DNA of 64,000 nucleotides from Rhodoferax koreense (GTDB lineage Bacteria > Pseudomonadota > Gammaproteobacteria > Burkholderiales > Burkholderiaceae_C), in assembly GCF_001955695.1 (NCBI RefSeq), contig NZ_CP019236.1, forward strand, positions 3,782,001 through 3,846,000, written 5' to 3'. Position 1 is the first letter of the stretch; the number at the start of each line of letters is the position of its first letter. The notes beneath the pieces were generated by a model. It was not told where the DNA came from and did not search any database. It saw only the letters and a list, made by a program, of their open reading frames with translations. Shown here in pieces: positions 11,696 through 20,234 of the stretch. The position numbers and the translations under genes are program-made.

Positions 11696-12022
11696 GTGAA
11701 AGAACAGAACTATGCAGATGCCGCAACTCGTGTGATCGGGACGGAAAAAATACAGAATCAAGTCGTCTTTACCTACATGGCAAACGACCCCGTACCGGTC
11801 ATCGCCGCAGGCAACCCCGGCGATGCCTGGGCCGCGCTTAAGGAGTTCGCCAACGTGCGGGCCAAGAGCAATAGCGCCCACAGCTGCTATGGCACCGGGG
11901 CGACAGACTGCATCACCATTGCCAATCCGGTGGCGGGCGGTTCAGAAGCGAAAAATCAACAATCGCAAAACGTGATCACCTACCGGGGTGGCGTGCTAGT
12001 CACGCCGCAAGAAAGCACATGA
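11696..12022 (+). CDS. Small ORF resembling a secreted-toxin C-terminal tail, 108 aa
   Basis: Function is not recognised with confidence. The start is a GTG with GGAGG five bases upstream, and stops occur in frame at 11648-11653. The stretches VVFTYMANDPVPVIAAGNPGD and NSAHSCYGTG recall the tail of polymorphic toxins carried on haemagglutinin/CDI proteins, possibly of an alpha/beta-hydrolase type, but this is from memory. There is no signal peptide, as expected for a detached toxin tail. Its stop overlaps the start of the next lipoprotein gene (ATGA at 12019-12022), the usual toxin-immunity arrangement. The last ~12 residues (TYRGGVLV motif) resemble the start of the mature part of that lipoprotein. 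Confidence 0.5.
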   Translation: MKEQNYADAATRVIGTEKIQNQVVFTYMANDPVPVIAAGNPGDAWAALKEFANVRAKSNSAHSCYGTGATDCITIANPVAGGSEAKNQQSQNVITYRGGVLVTPQEST

Positions 12023-12843
12023 TGCATCTCCTAAGGACCTTTAAAACCTTGATGGCTCTGGCCTTGCTCACGCTGCTCACAAGCTGCGCCGAGACACACG
12101 AGGTCACCTACCGTGGTGGCGTACTGGTGGTGCCGGGTCCACTGGCAATTCAGAGCCATTACACCTTCCGCTTCGTGGACAAATGGCGTCTCAGCCATGC
12201 TTGGTTGAGCGGTCCAGTGGACATTGCCAACTGCAAATACGGCGGCAATGTCTTTAAACGAATTGGCGGTTTCCCTGCGCTCGCAAATGAACCGAATGGA
12301 CCCATGTTTGAAGTCAATGGCCGCCTTTACGAAGGAGCGGCGATCTCCACACCCTACATCTATTTGTCGGCAGTAACTACAGAAAAAATCTATGGTGCTT
12401 ATCCGAGCACAGGTCCATTTAAAGGGTACAGCGCCTATTGCACGCATACCTTTCAGGACATCTGGACGGGTGCCAGCGTATTTCTTATCAAACCCGATCC
12501 AGCCAAAGGCACGGATGCGTGGATAGCCGGCGCCAAACCGGTGGTAGTCAGCGGCCTGCAGTGGCTGCGTAAAGATATCCCCATTGAGGATTACTCCCAA
12601 AACCATAAACAATGGGCCGCCCCTATCGAGATTTGGGTGCTGAAAATACCCGAGACGCCATATTGGTTCGTCATGCGACTTAGCGGCTCCTCCGGTGGCA
12701 CCGGCACAGCCCCCGGCAGCAATCGCAACCCGGAGAAATTCGCCCGCGTGGTCGATCTGTTGCACCAGATGGTCGCCTCCGTCAAGCTCGAGCCCATCAC
12801 ACCCGTCGACATCAGCACGCTGCGTATCAAACCCACGCCATGA
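12019..12843 (+). CDS. Hypothetical lipoprotein, 274 aa (candidate periplasmic immunity protein)
   Basis: The N-terminus is a lipoprotein signal (about 21 residues, lipobox LLTSC), so the protein should be anchored in the inner or outer membrane facing the periplasm. The body has no domain I recognise; it contains several aromatic-rich segments (QSHYTFRFVDKWRLSHAWL, PYWFVMRLSGSSGG). Translation is coupled to the preceding ORF by an ATGA overlap. Lipoprotein immunity proteins are known for lipase-type effectors, and the arrangement would fit, but this is inference only. Confidence 0.65.
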   Translation: MMHLLRTFKTLMALALLTLLTSCAETHEVTYRGGVLVVPGPLAIQSHYTFRFVDKWRLSHAWLSGPVDIANCKYGGNVFKRIGGFPALANEPNGPMFEVNGRLYEGAAISTPYIYLSAVTTEKIYGAYPSTGPFKGYSAYCTHTFQDIWTGASVFLIKPDPAKGTDAWIAGAKPVVVSGLQWLRKDIPIEDYSQNHKQWAAPIEIWVLKIPETPYWFVMRLSGSSGGTGTAPGSNRNPEKFARVVDLLHQMVASVKLEPITPVDISTLRIKPTP

Positions 12844-12897
12844 GGTTTCAAGGCAATGGCCCATCGCCAGCGATCAAGCCAAACGAAAGGAAACACC

Positions 12898-13377
12898 ATG
12901 ACCCACTCAAAACTGCTCGCCACTTTGCTCTTCATTGCCGCCCTGTTGTCAGGCGGCTGCACCAGCATGGACAACAAGCCATCAGGCACGTATGAGCAAC
13001 GCATGGCGGCCTTGGCGCCGTGGGCTGCCAGAGGCGAGTTGCTGATGATCGAGGTGCCGGCGGCACCCAACCCACTGAGCAACCAATTGATGATCGCCAC
13101 TTTGAAGACGGGTTCCTCTTCCAATACAGCAGATCAAATCGTGACGACGCTGCGCAACGGCAGGGCAGTGACCTTGGCGGTCGTGGGCAACAGCTTGGCC
13201 GTGAATGCCGCCACCGTGCAATCGGCCTTGAAGACGTGGGCTAGCACGGGTGCTCGCACCGCCACCACCTTGTTGCTGGTCGGTGAACCCGAAGATGCCG
13301 CAGCGCTGAAAGAGGCTGCTGTGGCAGCAGGCGTGCGTTTGGAAATTGCGAAGATACCCGAGCCAACGCGACCATAA
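12898..13377 (+). CDS. Hypothetical lipoprotein, 159 aa
   Basis: The start at 12898 was chosen over an in-frame ATG at 12856 because AAAGGAAACACC stands just before it and a clean lipoprotein signal follows (MTHSKLLATLLFIAALLSGG then Cys). The mature part alternates beta-like and helical segments (AVTLAVVGNSLAVNAATVQSALKTW, then TTLLLVGEPEDAAALKEAA), suggesting a small alpha/beta domain. It lies 54 bp after the previous lipoprotein, in the same direction, and the haemagglutinin fragment begins about 35 bp later. No function is assigned. Confidence 0.65.
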   Translation: MTHSKLLATLLFIAALLSGGCTSMDNKPSGTYEQRMAALAPWAARGELLMIEVPAAPNPLSNQLMIATLKTGSSSNTADQIVTTLRNGRAVTLAVVGNSLAVNAATVQSALKTWASTGARTATTLLLVGEPEDAAALKEAAVAAGVRLEIAKIPEPTRP

Positions 13378-13412
13378 CTCGGCATTGGCAAAAATGCAGT
13401 CGGTCGAGCAAG

Positions 13413-15038
13413 TTGTCCTGTCTGCATGGCCGCCAGACTCCCGGCGTGATCAGCAGCACCCAGGGGGCGGTGGATGCGGGGGTGAACCGCTTCGAGACCG
13501 GCGGCACGCTCGTCAGCACAGATCTGCAGAACAGCGCCAGCTACCAAGGCAGCGGCTACAGCGTGTCGACCAGCCTGAGCATGAATGCCGCAGGCACAAC
13601 CACGCCCGGCGGCAGCGCGGGCATCGGCCAAACTGAAGGCGCAGCGGCCAGCACCACCAGCGCCGGCATCTCGGGGATGGCCGGTAACACCGCCGTCCGT
13701 ACCGGGGATGCACAGACCGGGCTGAAGCAGATCTTCGACACTGACAACGTCAGCACCGAGGTGAATGCGCAGATCGCCATCACGGCCACGTTCGGCAGCC
13801 AGGCCAGCAAGGCGATCGGGGACTATGCCGACAGTCAGATGCAACAGGCCCAGGCCCTCAGGGAGCAGGCCCGTCAGGAGAGTGATCCGGGCCAACAGGC
13901 GGCCCTGGTGCAGCAAGCGCAAAACCTCGAGAGCCAATGGGGTGACCAGGGCACCTCACGCCTGGTGGCGCATACCTTGGTGGGTGCATTGACGGGCGGG
14001 CTCGGTGGGACTGCCGCTGCGGCAGCGGGCACGCTCACCGCCCCGGCGGTGGCCTCGGCACTGCAGAGCGCGGGCATCGAGGGCCCGCTGGCGCAAGTGC
14101 TCACGGCAGCGGCCAGTACAGCAGTGGGGGCGGCTGCGGGCGGGACAGCCGGGGCGGTGGCTGCGGGGAATGAGGTGGTGAATAACTACCTCGGCCACGA
14201 TGACATCCGCAAGCGCGCTCAGCAACTCGAAGGTTGCCGCGCCAAAGGCGATGCGCAATGCGAGATCGATACGCTCAAATACTACGATCTCAAGAGTGCC
14301 CAAAATACGGGCAACATCGACTACAACAGCGTGTTGACGCAGGGTGCCCTGGCGTCGGAGCGGGATCAGCTGACGCAGTTGCTCAATGACCCGACCCTCA
14401 GTGCAGCAGACAAGGCGCAGGCTCAACGCAGCATCAACGAGCTGAATACGGCGATTGGTGTGATTCAGAAGGCACCGGTGCTGAAGAATGCGGCCGAGGT
14501 CAGTTTGATCGCTCTTGATGTGGCGACGTTGGGGGAGTTGGTTGCGGCTAAGACGCTGAGCTCCGTCGTGGTGAAGGAACTCGTTGCGACTGATGTGGCG
14601 GCTGCAGGCACCAGATCTGGTATCCCAACGGCATATTCGGTCAGCAAAATAGATTTAAATGCAAGCGGTGATGATGCGATGCAATATGTTCAATATCAAA
14701 GTGGCAAAGGTTGGATTTGGCCTGAAAATTTAGGGTTTGTCGGAGCTAAAACAGAAAAAACGCTTCCTGTTGGAACGAAATTGGATCGGGTAGGTGGGCC
14801 GACGGGTAGCTTCCTAGCTCCTTCAGGTACTTCGTATGAAGCACGTGGATTGGCACCAGGATCTGGTGCATCCAATGTGTATCAGTATGAGGTCATGCAA
14901 CCATTACCAGTTGTGCAAGGAGAAATTGCTCCTGCATTTGGTCAAAGCGGTGGAGGAATTCAAATTCTACCGAACGTTGGGGTCAAAGCAAATGTGCAAT
15001 GGCTATTAGACAATGGATATATTGGGAGAACAAAATGA
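13413..15038 (+). CDS. Orphan CdiA/filamentous haemagglutinin C-terminus with TNT toxin domain
   Basis: This 541-codon frame (TTG start, no secretion signal) is the 3' end of a CdiA/FhaB-type protein. It begins inside the haemagglutinin region (NRFETGGTLVSTDLQNSASY) and passes through the Ala/Gly-rich pretoxin region to EVVNNYL (residues 254-260), a variant of the VENN motif that precedes the toxin part. Residues ~453-541 match the TNT domain, an NAD+ glycohydrolase fold first described in M. tuberculosis CpnT: KLDRVGGPTGSFLAPSGTSY, Arg478, and AFGQSGGGIQ with Gln511 at the family's catalytic Gln position. The His reported as important in CpnT is not obvious here. DNA becomes A/T-rich from about 14640, where the toxin begins. 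Without a 5' part the toxin cannot be delivered by itself; it could reload a full cdiA by recombination. Confidence 0.8.
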   Translation: MSCLHGRQTPGVISSTQGAVDAGVNRFETGGTLVSTDLQNSASYQGSGYSVSTSLSMNAAGTTTPGGSAGIGQTEGAAASTTSAGISGMAGNTAVRTGDAQTGLKQIFDTDNVSTEVNAQIAITATFGSQASKAIGDYADSQMQQAQALREQARQESDPGQQAALVQQAQNLESQWGDQGTSRLVAHTLVGALTGGLGGTAAAAAGTLTAPAVASALQSAGIEGPLAQVLTAAASTAVGAAAGGTAGAVAAGNEVVNNYLGHDDIRKRAQQLEGCRAKGDAQCEIDTLKYYDLKSAQNTGNIDYNSVLTQGALASERDQLTQLLNDPTLSAADKAQAQRSINELNTAIGVIQKAPVLKNAAEVSLIALDVATLGELVAAKTLSSVVVKELVATDVAAAGTRSGIPTAYSVSKIDLNASGDDAMQYVQYQSGKGWIWPENLGFVGAKTEKTLPVGTKLDRVGGPTGSFLAPSGTSYEARGLAPGSGASNVYQYEVMQPLPVVQGEIAPAFGQSGGGIQILPNVGVKANVQWLLDNGYIGRTK

Positions 15039-15442
15039 CCCCGATAGACCGCATACGCAATGCTGTAAATCAATATGGCGTGCGAATTGGAATTCCAGTT
15101 GGCAAGCTGAAGGTTTATGATAGTCCACAAGTGGATGGCACCCCCTACATCAATATAAGTGAAAATATTTTCTCTTATATTATTGAAGAAAGAGGGTGTA
15201 TTTTTGAAAAAAGAGAAACGTCTGATTTCAATACTTTACTGTATTGGTTAATGAGTGATGTTGTATTTACTATGGCGAGCAATTACGAATTAAATCACAG
15301 AGTTCCCCATCAAGATAGCAGGAGAGTTATTTTTTCAACAGAACTAAAGCTTATGCAAGCATTGGAAGAGTCCTGGAATTTAAAGAAAAAGAATGAAATT
15401 GAAGATAATCTTGAGAAATCACCATATATCGACAATATCTAA
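15035..15442 (+). CDS. Immunity protein for the TNT toxin (Imm63-like)
   Basis: The 135-residue protein starts in an ATGA overlap with the toxin stop, preceded by GGGAGA; this is the classic toxin-immunity junction. The middle (YIIEERGCIFEKRETSD, then TLLYWLMSDVVFTMASNYEL, then HQDSRR) matches my memory of the Imm63 family of polymorphic-toxin immunity proteins: an ERG motif, a YW helix and an RR/F block near the end. It has no signal peptide, so it would act in the cytoplasm, fitting a toxin that destroys NAD+. It is A/T-rich like the toxin tail and intact, so it should protect against any neighbour carrying the same toxin. Confidence 0.75.
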   Translation: MTPIDRIRNAVNQYGVRIGIPVGKLKVYDSPQVDGTPYINISENIFSYIIEERGCIFEKRETSDFNTLLYWLMSDVVFTMASNYELNHRVPHQDSRRVIFSTELKLMQALEESWNLKKKNEIEDNLEKSPYIDNI

Positions 15443-15610
15443 ATCGCATTATAATTTAAACGGAAAATTTGGCAATTCTCTTGTTGTCCCGCCCGCATGT
15501 CCTCCCCACTCCCGATATCCATTTCCACCTCCGCCTTACAACACTCTGTACTGCTTCTTACCTACTGACCTTTCCCACCATCGGGGCCCATACCACCGGC
15601 TCGGTTCGCC

Positions 15611-15644
15611 GAGCTACATCGCCAGCGCGCTGGCGATGTAGCTC
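15611..15644. repeat. Perfect 34-bp palindrome in the CDI-like island
   Basis: GAGCTACATCGCCAGCG is followed directly by its exact reverse complement, with no loop. Its right edge provides the TAG stop just before the second toxin-tail frame. There is no T-run on either side, so a simple intrinsic terminator is not supported. It could be a hairpin, a protein-binding site, or a scar of an inverted duplication at the junction of two toxin modules. The ~170 bp between the first immunity gene (ends 15442) and this palindrome show no gene. Confidence 0.85.
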
Positions 15645-16112
15645 AACACCCTTCAACTCAAAAACAAATCGATTAACCTTGCACCTGGACTTTCGCTTTA
15701 TGGGTGGTACGGCGGAAGGGGGCAGGTCACTTCCCCTTCATTAATACAACAAACATATGATCAAGCCGCAATCAGCTCAACTCATAATGCCACGTCTTCT
15801 GAAGTTGTGCTGGGAAAATATATTGCAGGAAGTAGCAATTCGTATGAAGCGGTCGCACAGGCTCGCGGCTCCACCTATTTCTGAATGTCTGACTGGCCCA
15901 ATGTTCAAGGGCAGCTAGGGGCCGAAAATATGTGGAATATCAATAAGACTTTTTTAGATCAACAAATGGCACCAAATAAGAGTTTTGTGTTTACTGACAA
16001 CCCAGCCTCACCCTCGGCTGGTTATTTTACAAAATTAGAATTTCAACACTTAACAGGAAACGGATACAAAATTATCCAAGAAGGAGGCATGTATCATGCT
16101 GTTAAAAAATGA
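15642..16112 (+). pseudogene. Second orphan toxin tail, interrupted by an in-frame TGA
   Basis: The frame opens after a TAG at 15639-15641 and reads through SEVVLGKYIAGSSNSYEAVA and ARGSTYF to a TGA at 15882-15884. It then continues in the same frame from ATG 15885 (MSDWPNVQGQLGAENMWNIN, ending YKIIQEGGMYHAVKK). Both halves read as one domain of the kind found at the C-terminus of haemagglutinin-type toxins, and a one-base change in TGA would restore it. There is no start codon or delivery region for the whole. The last 17 bp overlap the next immunity gene. The toxin's activity is not known to me. Confidence 0.6.
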
Positions 16113-16452
16113 TGAGAAAAGTTTCGAATTACTTTTCAATACCATCGGCGATTATTATGAAAAAAATGGCAATCGCACTGCCTATATATTTGAAAATTTA
16201 AAACCCGGCAATAATATTGAAGCAGGCTATTTTGTAAGGTTTCTTTTGGAAAAAAAACATATATTAGAATATAGAATAGTTCAAGATCGAGGTTTTTTTA
16301 TTGCCATTCCTTCTTTTGCAATAGGCCCTCACTACTTTAGTCCTGGCGAATTCTGGGATTATAAAAATTCTCAACGCTTTACGCTGGAGGCTTCTACCGA
16401 AGGAATTGAGCAAAACTTAAAACTTCTTGATGAATTTTTAGAATCTTATTAG
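16096..16452 (+). CDS. Cognate immunity-like protein of the second toxin tail, 118 aa
   Basis: The ORF starts inside the end of the preceding toxin frame, with AAGGAGG eight bases upstream of ATG 16096, so it has a strong ribosome site of its own. It is a small soluble protein, rich in Phe, Tyr, Ile and Lys (NRTAYIFENLKPGNNIEAGY, FFIAIPSFAIGPHYFSPGEF), with no signal peptide and marked A/T richness. Placement and overlap point to an immunity protein. The family is not recognised. It is intact although its partner is broken, as expected when protection from kin still carrying the toxin is useful. Confidence 0.6.
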   Translation: MLLKNDEKSFELLFNTIGDYYEKNGNRTAYIFENLKPGNNIEAGYFVRFLLEKKHILEYRIVQDRGFFIAIPSFAIGPHYFSPGEFWDYKNSQRFTLEASTEGIEQNLKLLDEFLESY

Positions 16453-16561
16453 ATAAAGAAACGAGGGTGGCAGCTACAGGCCCAACATACAACAATCTGT
16501 CTAATCCCGCCCTGTATATGAAGGAGAGCAGCCACCGCCTCATCTTCAATGAAACCGGTGA

Positions 16562-17998
16562 ATGTGTCTGGTGACGGTGGCCGAATCCAACCTTGCCAGC
16601 ACCGCGCAGTCCACCCAGACGGCCACCGCCAGCTACACGGGGGTGGACCGCGTGGCCAGCCTGTACTTCACCAATCCCAGTGGCACCCTGGTCGCCGCCG
16701 CCGGGCGTGACCTGAACCTGCTGGGCGCCGCCATCGGCTCGGCGGGCACGGCCACGCTGCAGGCGGGCCGCAACCTGAACCTGCAGGCCCTGACCCAGGC
16801 CGAGAGCGTCGATGCCACGCGCAATGCCAGCAACTACACCCGCTTTGCCCAGAGCCAGAGCCCGGGCAGCACGGTGCAGGCCACGGACGCCGTGACACTC
16901 TCCGCAGGGCAGGACCTCACGGCGATGGCGGCCACGATCAACAGCACGGCAGGTGCCACCCTGCTCGCCGCCGGCGGCGATGTCAATCTGCTGGCCGGGC
17001 GCAGCACCAGCAGCCTGGCCACCGCCAGCTATGCCGAGGGCTCCGGCTTCCTGAGCTCGGGCAGCACCCGGCTGCGCAACAGCCAGAGCGCCGACAACGC
17101 CCACGCCACGAGCGTGCGCGGCCACACCGTCACCGCGGTCGCCGGGCGGGACATCATGGTCTCCGGCTCCAACGTCGTCAGCGATGCCGCCACCACCCTG
17201 GTGGCGCAGCGCGACATCGCCATCACCTCAGATACGAACCGCAGCACCGGCAGCAGCTTCTTCGAGCAGAAGGGCAGCGGCTTGTCCATTGACGGCGGCA
17301 TCAGCTACGGCAAGCAGCAGCAGAGCACGGACAGCCGAGGCTCTGGGGACACGGCAGCGGGCAGCACCGTGGCAGCCTTGTCCGGCGACGTGAAAATCGT
17401 CGCGGGCCAGCGCTACACCCAGGTGGGGAGTACGGTGCAAACTCCAGCAGGCAACATCACCATCCAGGCGCAGGACGTGGCCATCACCGAGGCCCGCGAG
17501 CGCAGCGAGAGCAGCACGGTGACCAAGCAGAGCAGCAGTGGCTTCACACTGGCGGTCTCATCGGGCGCGACGAACGCCATTCAAAGCGGTGTACAAATGG
17601 CGGACACCGTCAGCAAGACCAGTGACAAGCGCATGCTGACATTGGCGGCAGCGACGACGGCATTGACCGCCTATGACACTTACAACACCTTGAAGGCAGG
17701 CCAAGGGCAAACCATCAACGGCAAAGACAACCAAATCGTCACGGGAAACCAAGCAAGGCTGCAGCGGCCTGAAGGTCTCCCTGGGCAGCCGGCTGGTCCG
17801 CGGCCCAGCCCTTTGCGGCAATGCCAAGGACATCAAGGATGTCGCCAGCACCCTGGTCAGCGGCAATCCCGCGGGCGCCGTGTCGCTCAGCGTCTCGGTA
17901 GGGGCTAGCAAGAGCCAGAGCCGCAGCGACTACTGCAGGGACACCGCCGCCGGCAGCCCCGGTGCAACTGGAAATCTTTGCGCGAGCGCCGCTGCCCT
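16562..17998 (+). pseudogene. Filamentous haemagglutinin central-repeat fragment, truncated and frameshifted
   Basis: From 16562 to about 17750 the frame shows haemagglutinin-repeat features (AAAGRDLNLLGAAIGSAG, LLAAGGDVNLLAGRSTSSLA, NITIQAQDVAITEARERSES). The matching frame then changes, and the expected continuation (AVSLSVSVGASKSQSRSD) is read in another frame up to about 17998, so there is a frameshift near 17740-17770. There is no signal or two-partner-secretion domain, and no C-terminus. It should lie N-terminal to the piece at 13413 in a complete protein but is found downstream of it, so the locus has been rearranged. It abuts the 3' end of the opposite-strand hydrolase gene. Confidence 0.75.
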
Positions 17999-18004
17999 GT
18001 CGGC

Positions 18005-20110
18005 TCAAGGCAATACCGCCGCGGCCGCCGCCTGCTGCACGCGCAGGTCGGCATCGCGCTGCAGCAGGAAACGCTGCGCCACGAGGCTGCTCGCGGCGGC
18101 CGTCACCCTGGCCACATAGCCTGCCTGGCTGCCATACAGCGATTCGAGCGATGGCCGCGTGTCGCCGGCCGCAATGCGCGCCGCCTCGGTCTTGTGGAAC
18201 GGGATGTAGCTGCCGGTCAGGCTGGTGAGATCGACGATGCCGGGCGTGGCGACGTAGTTGTATTCGATGCTGGTGCCCAGCGGCGCCTGCACTTCCACGC
18301 CGCGGATGCCGGCCCTCGTGAGGCCGGTGGAAGCGTCGACTTGCGGCACCAGGATGGCGTAGTCCGCACCCACCTTCGGCGGCAGGATGGTGGCGATGCC
18401 CGATTCGTCCTGCGGGATGAACTGCGGGCCGAAGTCCAGCACGGCATAGTTGTTGTAGCGCGCAAGGTAATCGAACGCCGGGATCGGCGTCTGCACGCCG
18501 CTGGCCGCCCAGGTCAGCCCCTTCATCTGCGGATACGTCAGGGCCGCCGGCCGCACCAGCGTGCCGTCGGCGATGTGCGGCACTTGGCTCGCCGGTGGCG
18601 GCGTGTTGCGTACCACCCAATCCTCCAGCGCGATGAACAGGGCGCGGAAGGTGTCGGTGTGGTGGGCCACGGTGCCGGTCGGGTAGACATTGGCCGCGGG
18701 GTTGTAGCCGATGTTGGCCGTGCCGCCGTTGCCGCCGTGCTGGGTGCTGCTGTAGTAGTAGATACGCGCGTTGTCAGGCTGCACCAGGTCGGCCGTGCCC
18801 GTGGCGTTGGTCAGCACCGGCGAGCCCTGCAGTTGCCAGAATTCCGTGCCCGACAGGCCGAGGAAGAACTTCGGGCAGGTGCCGGTGGCGGCGCAGCGTG
18901 TCATCACGCCGCCCTTGCGACCGGTGAGCGGATCGACGTAGTCCTTGTCGAGCGCGCGTGGCGCGGTCTGGCCGAAGGCCGTGTGGTCGGTGCGGATCGC
19001 CCCTCCGCCGCCGGGTACGGCGAAACGCGTGTTGACATTGGTCTGGCGCGCGGCCACATGGGCATAGAGGCCGTCGAAGACCTTGCCGCCGTCCAGCGCC
19101 TGGTTGAAGCCCAGGTGCAGGAAGGTCTTCATCGCATTGCCCGACTGCGAGGTGCCCTGCCCGATCACATTCGTGATGCGGCCAGCCAGCGGATTGGCCG
19201 TGCCGGACGCATCGGCGCTGGCCTTGCGGAAGAAGCTCACCGTGTCGCGCAAGGCGGCCAAGCCCACGCCCATGACCTTCGGGTCCTTAGCCACGTAGAC
19301 CAGTTCATACAGGTATTGCGGATCGAAGCCGCCCTTCAGGCAGACCTTGCTGCCGTCGGCCGTGCCGGGGAACGGGTTGGTCGTGGTGTTGCAGTCGGCG
19401 AACTTCCAGTCGCTCGCGGGCACGGGCACGCGCGGATCGTCGCCGTTGACGCGTCGCGTGAGCGAATAGCCTGGCAGCGTGTTGTCCAGGCTGGCTGGCG
19501 CGTAGGGAATCATCGTGCCGTTGAAAACACCACCGGGCAGGGTCATCACGGCGGTGGCACTCGCTGGAATCAGTTCGCTGCGGTACGTGCCGGTGATGGA
19601 GGAACCATCGGCATTCTTCGCCACCGGAACCGTCACCGTGAGCCGGGCCGGTGAGCTCTTGGGCACGTCGCCCTGCCAGGCCGAATACAGCATCACATAG
19701 CCGCGTTCGAGGAACACCGCATCGCTCGGCGTGGCGCTCGGGTTCACCATGGTCAGGATGTTGCCGCGGTTGGGCGCGTCGTAGCGCAACACGCCGCTGG
19801 CCTTCGTCATGTCCTTGGGTTTGAGCATCACCAAGTCGGCCTGGTACTCGACCATGCCGCGGCTGTTCACCGGCGCGAGCGCCAGGTCCTGGATGATGGC
19901 GTTCTTCGCGTCCTTGGGATCGACCTCGCCCGCGATGGTGCCGGTGAGTTTTTCGTAGGCGCCGACGCTGCCGTAGCTGCCGGCGAAGTCTTCGGTGGCG
20001 GTGATGTTGAGCTTGAGCGCGGGCGTGGTGGCGCTGCCGCCTCCTCCGCCGCCACACGCCGTGAGCGCGGCGGCCACGGCCAGGGCCGACAAGGTGGTTC
20101 CGAAATGCAT
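18005..20110 (-). CDS. Lipoprotein alpha/beta hydrolase-domain protein, 701 aa
   Basis: The N-terminus is a lipoprotein signal (LTACGGGGGGSATTP), so the protein is exported and lipid-anchored. Length and motifs such as GRITNVIGQGTSQSGNAMKT (a GxSxSG-like nucleophile turn) and FLHLGFNQALDGGKVFDGLY fit the large bacterial alpha/beta hydrolase domain family of unknown substrate. It is last in a likely operon with the Bug receptor and AtuA-type genes, 124 bp after the Bug gene. A role in freeing or modifying an extracytoplasmic ester or terpenoid before uptake is possible but unproven. The gene is complete although the island debris ends just seven bases away. Confidence 0.8.
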   Translation of the reverse strand: MHFGTTLSALAVAAALTACGGGGGGSATTPALKLNITATEDFAGSYGSVGAYEKLTGTIAGEVDPKDAKNAIIQDLALAPVNSRGMVEYQADLVMLKPKDMTKASGVLRYDAPNRGNILTMVNPSATPSDAVFLERGYVMLYSAWQGDVPKSSPARLTVTVPVAKNADGSSITGTYRSELIPASATAVMTLPGGVFNGTMIPYAPASLDNTLPGYSLTRRVNGDDPRVPVPASDWKFADCNTTTNPFPGTADGSKVCLKGGFDPQYLYELVYVAKDPKVMGVGLAALRDTVSFFRKASADASGTANPLAGRITNVIGQGTSQSGNAMKTFLHLGFNQALDGGKVFDGLYAHVAARQTNVNTRFAVPGGGGAIRTDHTAFGQTAPRALDKDYVDPLTGRKGGVMTRCAATGTCPKFFLGLSGTEFWQLQGSPVLTNATGTADLVQPDNARIYYYSSTQHGGNGGTANIGYNPAANVYPTGTVAHHTDTFRALFIALEDWVVRNTPPPASQVPHIADGTLVRPAALTYPQMKGLTWAASGVQTPIPAFDYLARYNNYAVLDFGPQFIPQDESGIATILPPKVGADYAILVPQVDASTGLTRAGIRGVEVQAPLGTSIEYNYVATPGIVDLTSLTGSYIPFHKTEAARIAAGDTRPSLESLYGSQAGYVARVTAAASSLVAQRFLLQRDADLRVQQAAAAAVLP

Positions 20111-20234
20111 GGTTTGTCTCCTGCTGATGAATGAAAGAACCCTGCGCGACGCGCAGGCTCGCGCCGCGGTGGTCTTGGCGCCCCGCGTGCAAGTCTGGTT
20201 GGGATGGGCCGCGTTCGATGCGGCCCGCTGAGGC

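Noticed and set aside
15469..15744. 91-codon frame across the palindrome
   Set aside because: It crosses the palindrome and the toxin-tail frame, has odd composition and no ribosome site; taken as non-coding.
16461..16574. Short stretch reading RVAATGPTYNNLSNPALYMK and ending GECVW before TGA
   Set aside because: It may be a leftover end of another toxin tail, but it is too short and has no start or partner, so it is not listed as a gene.
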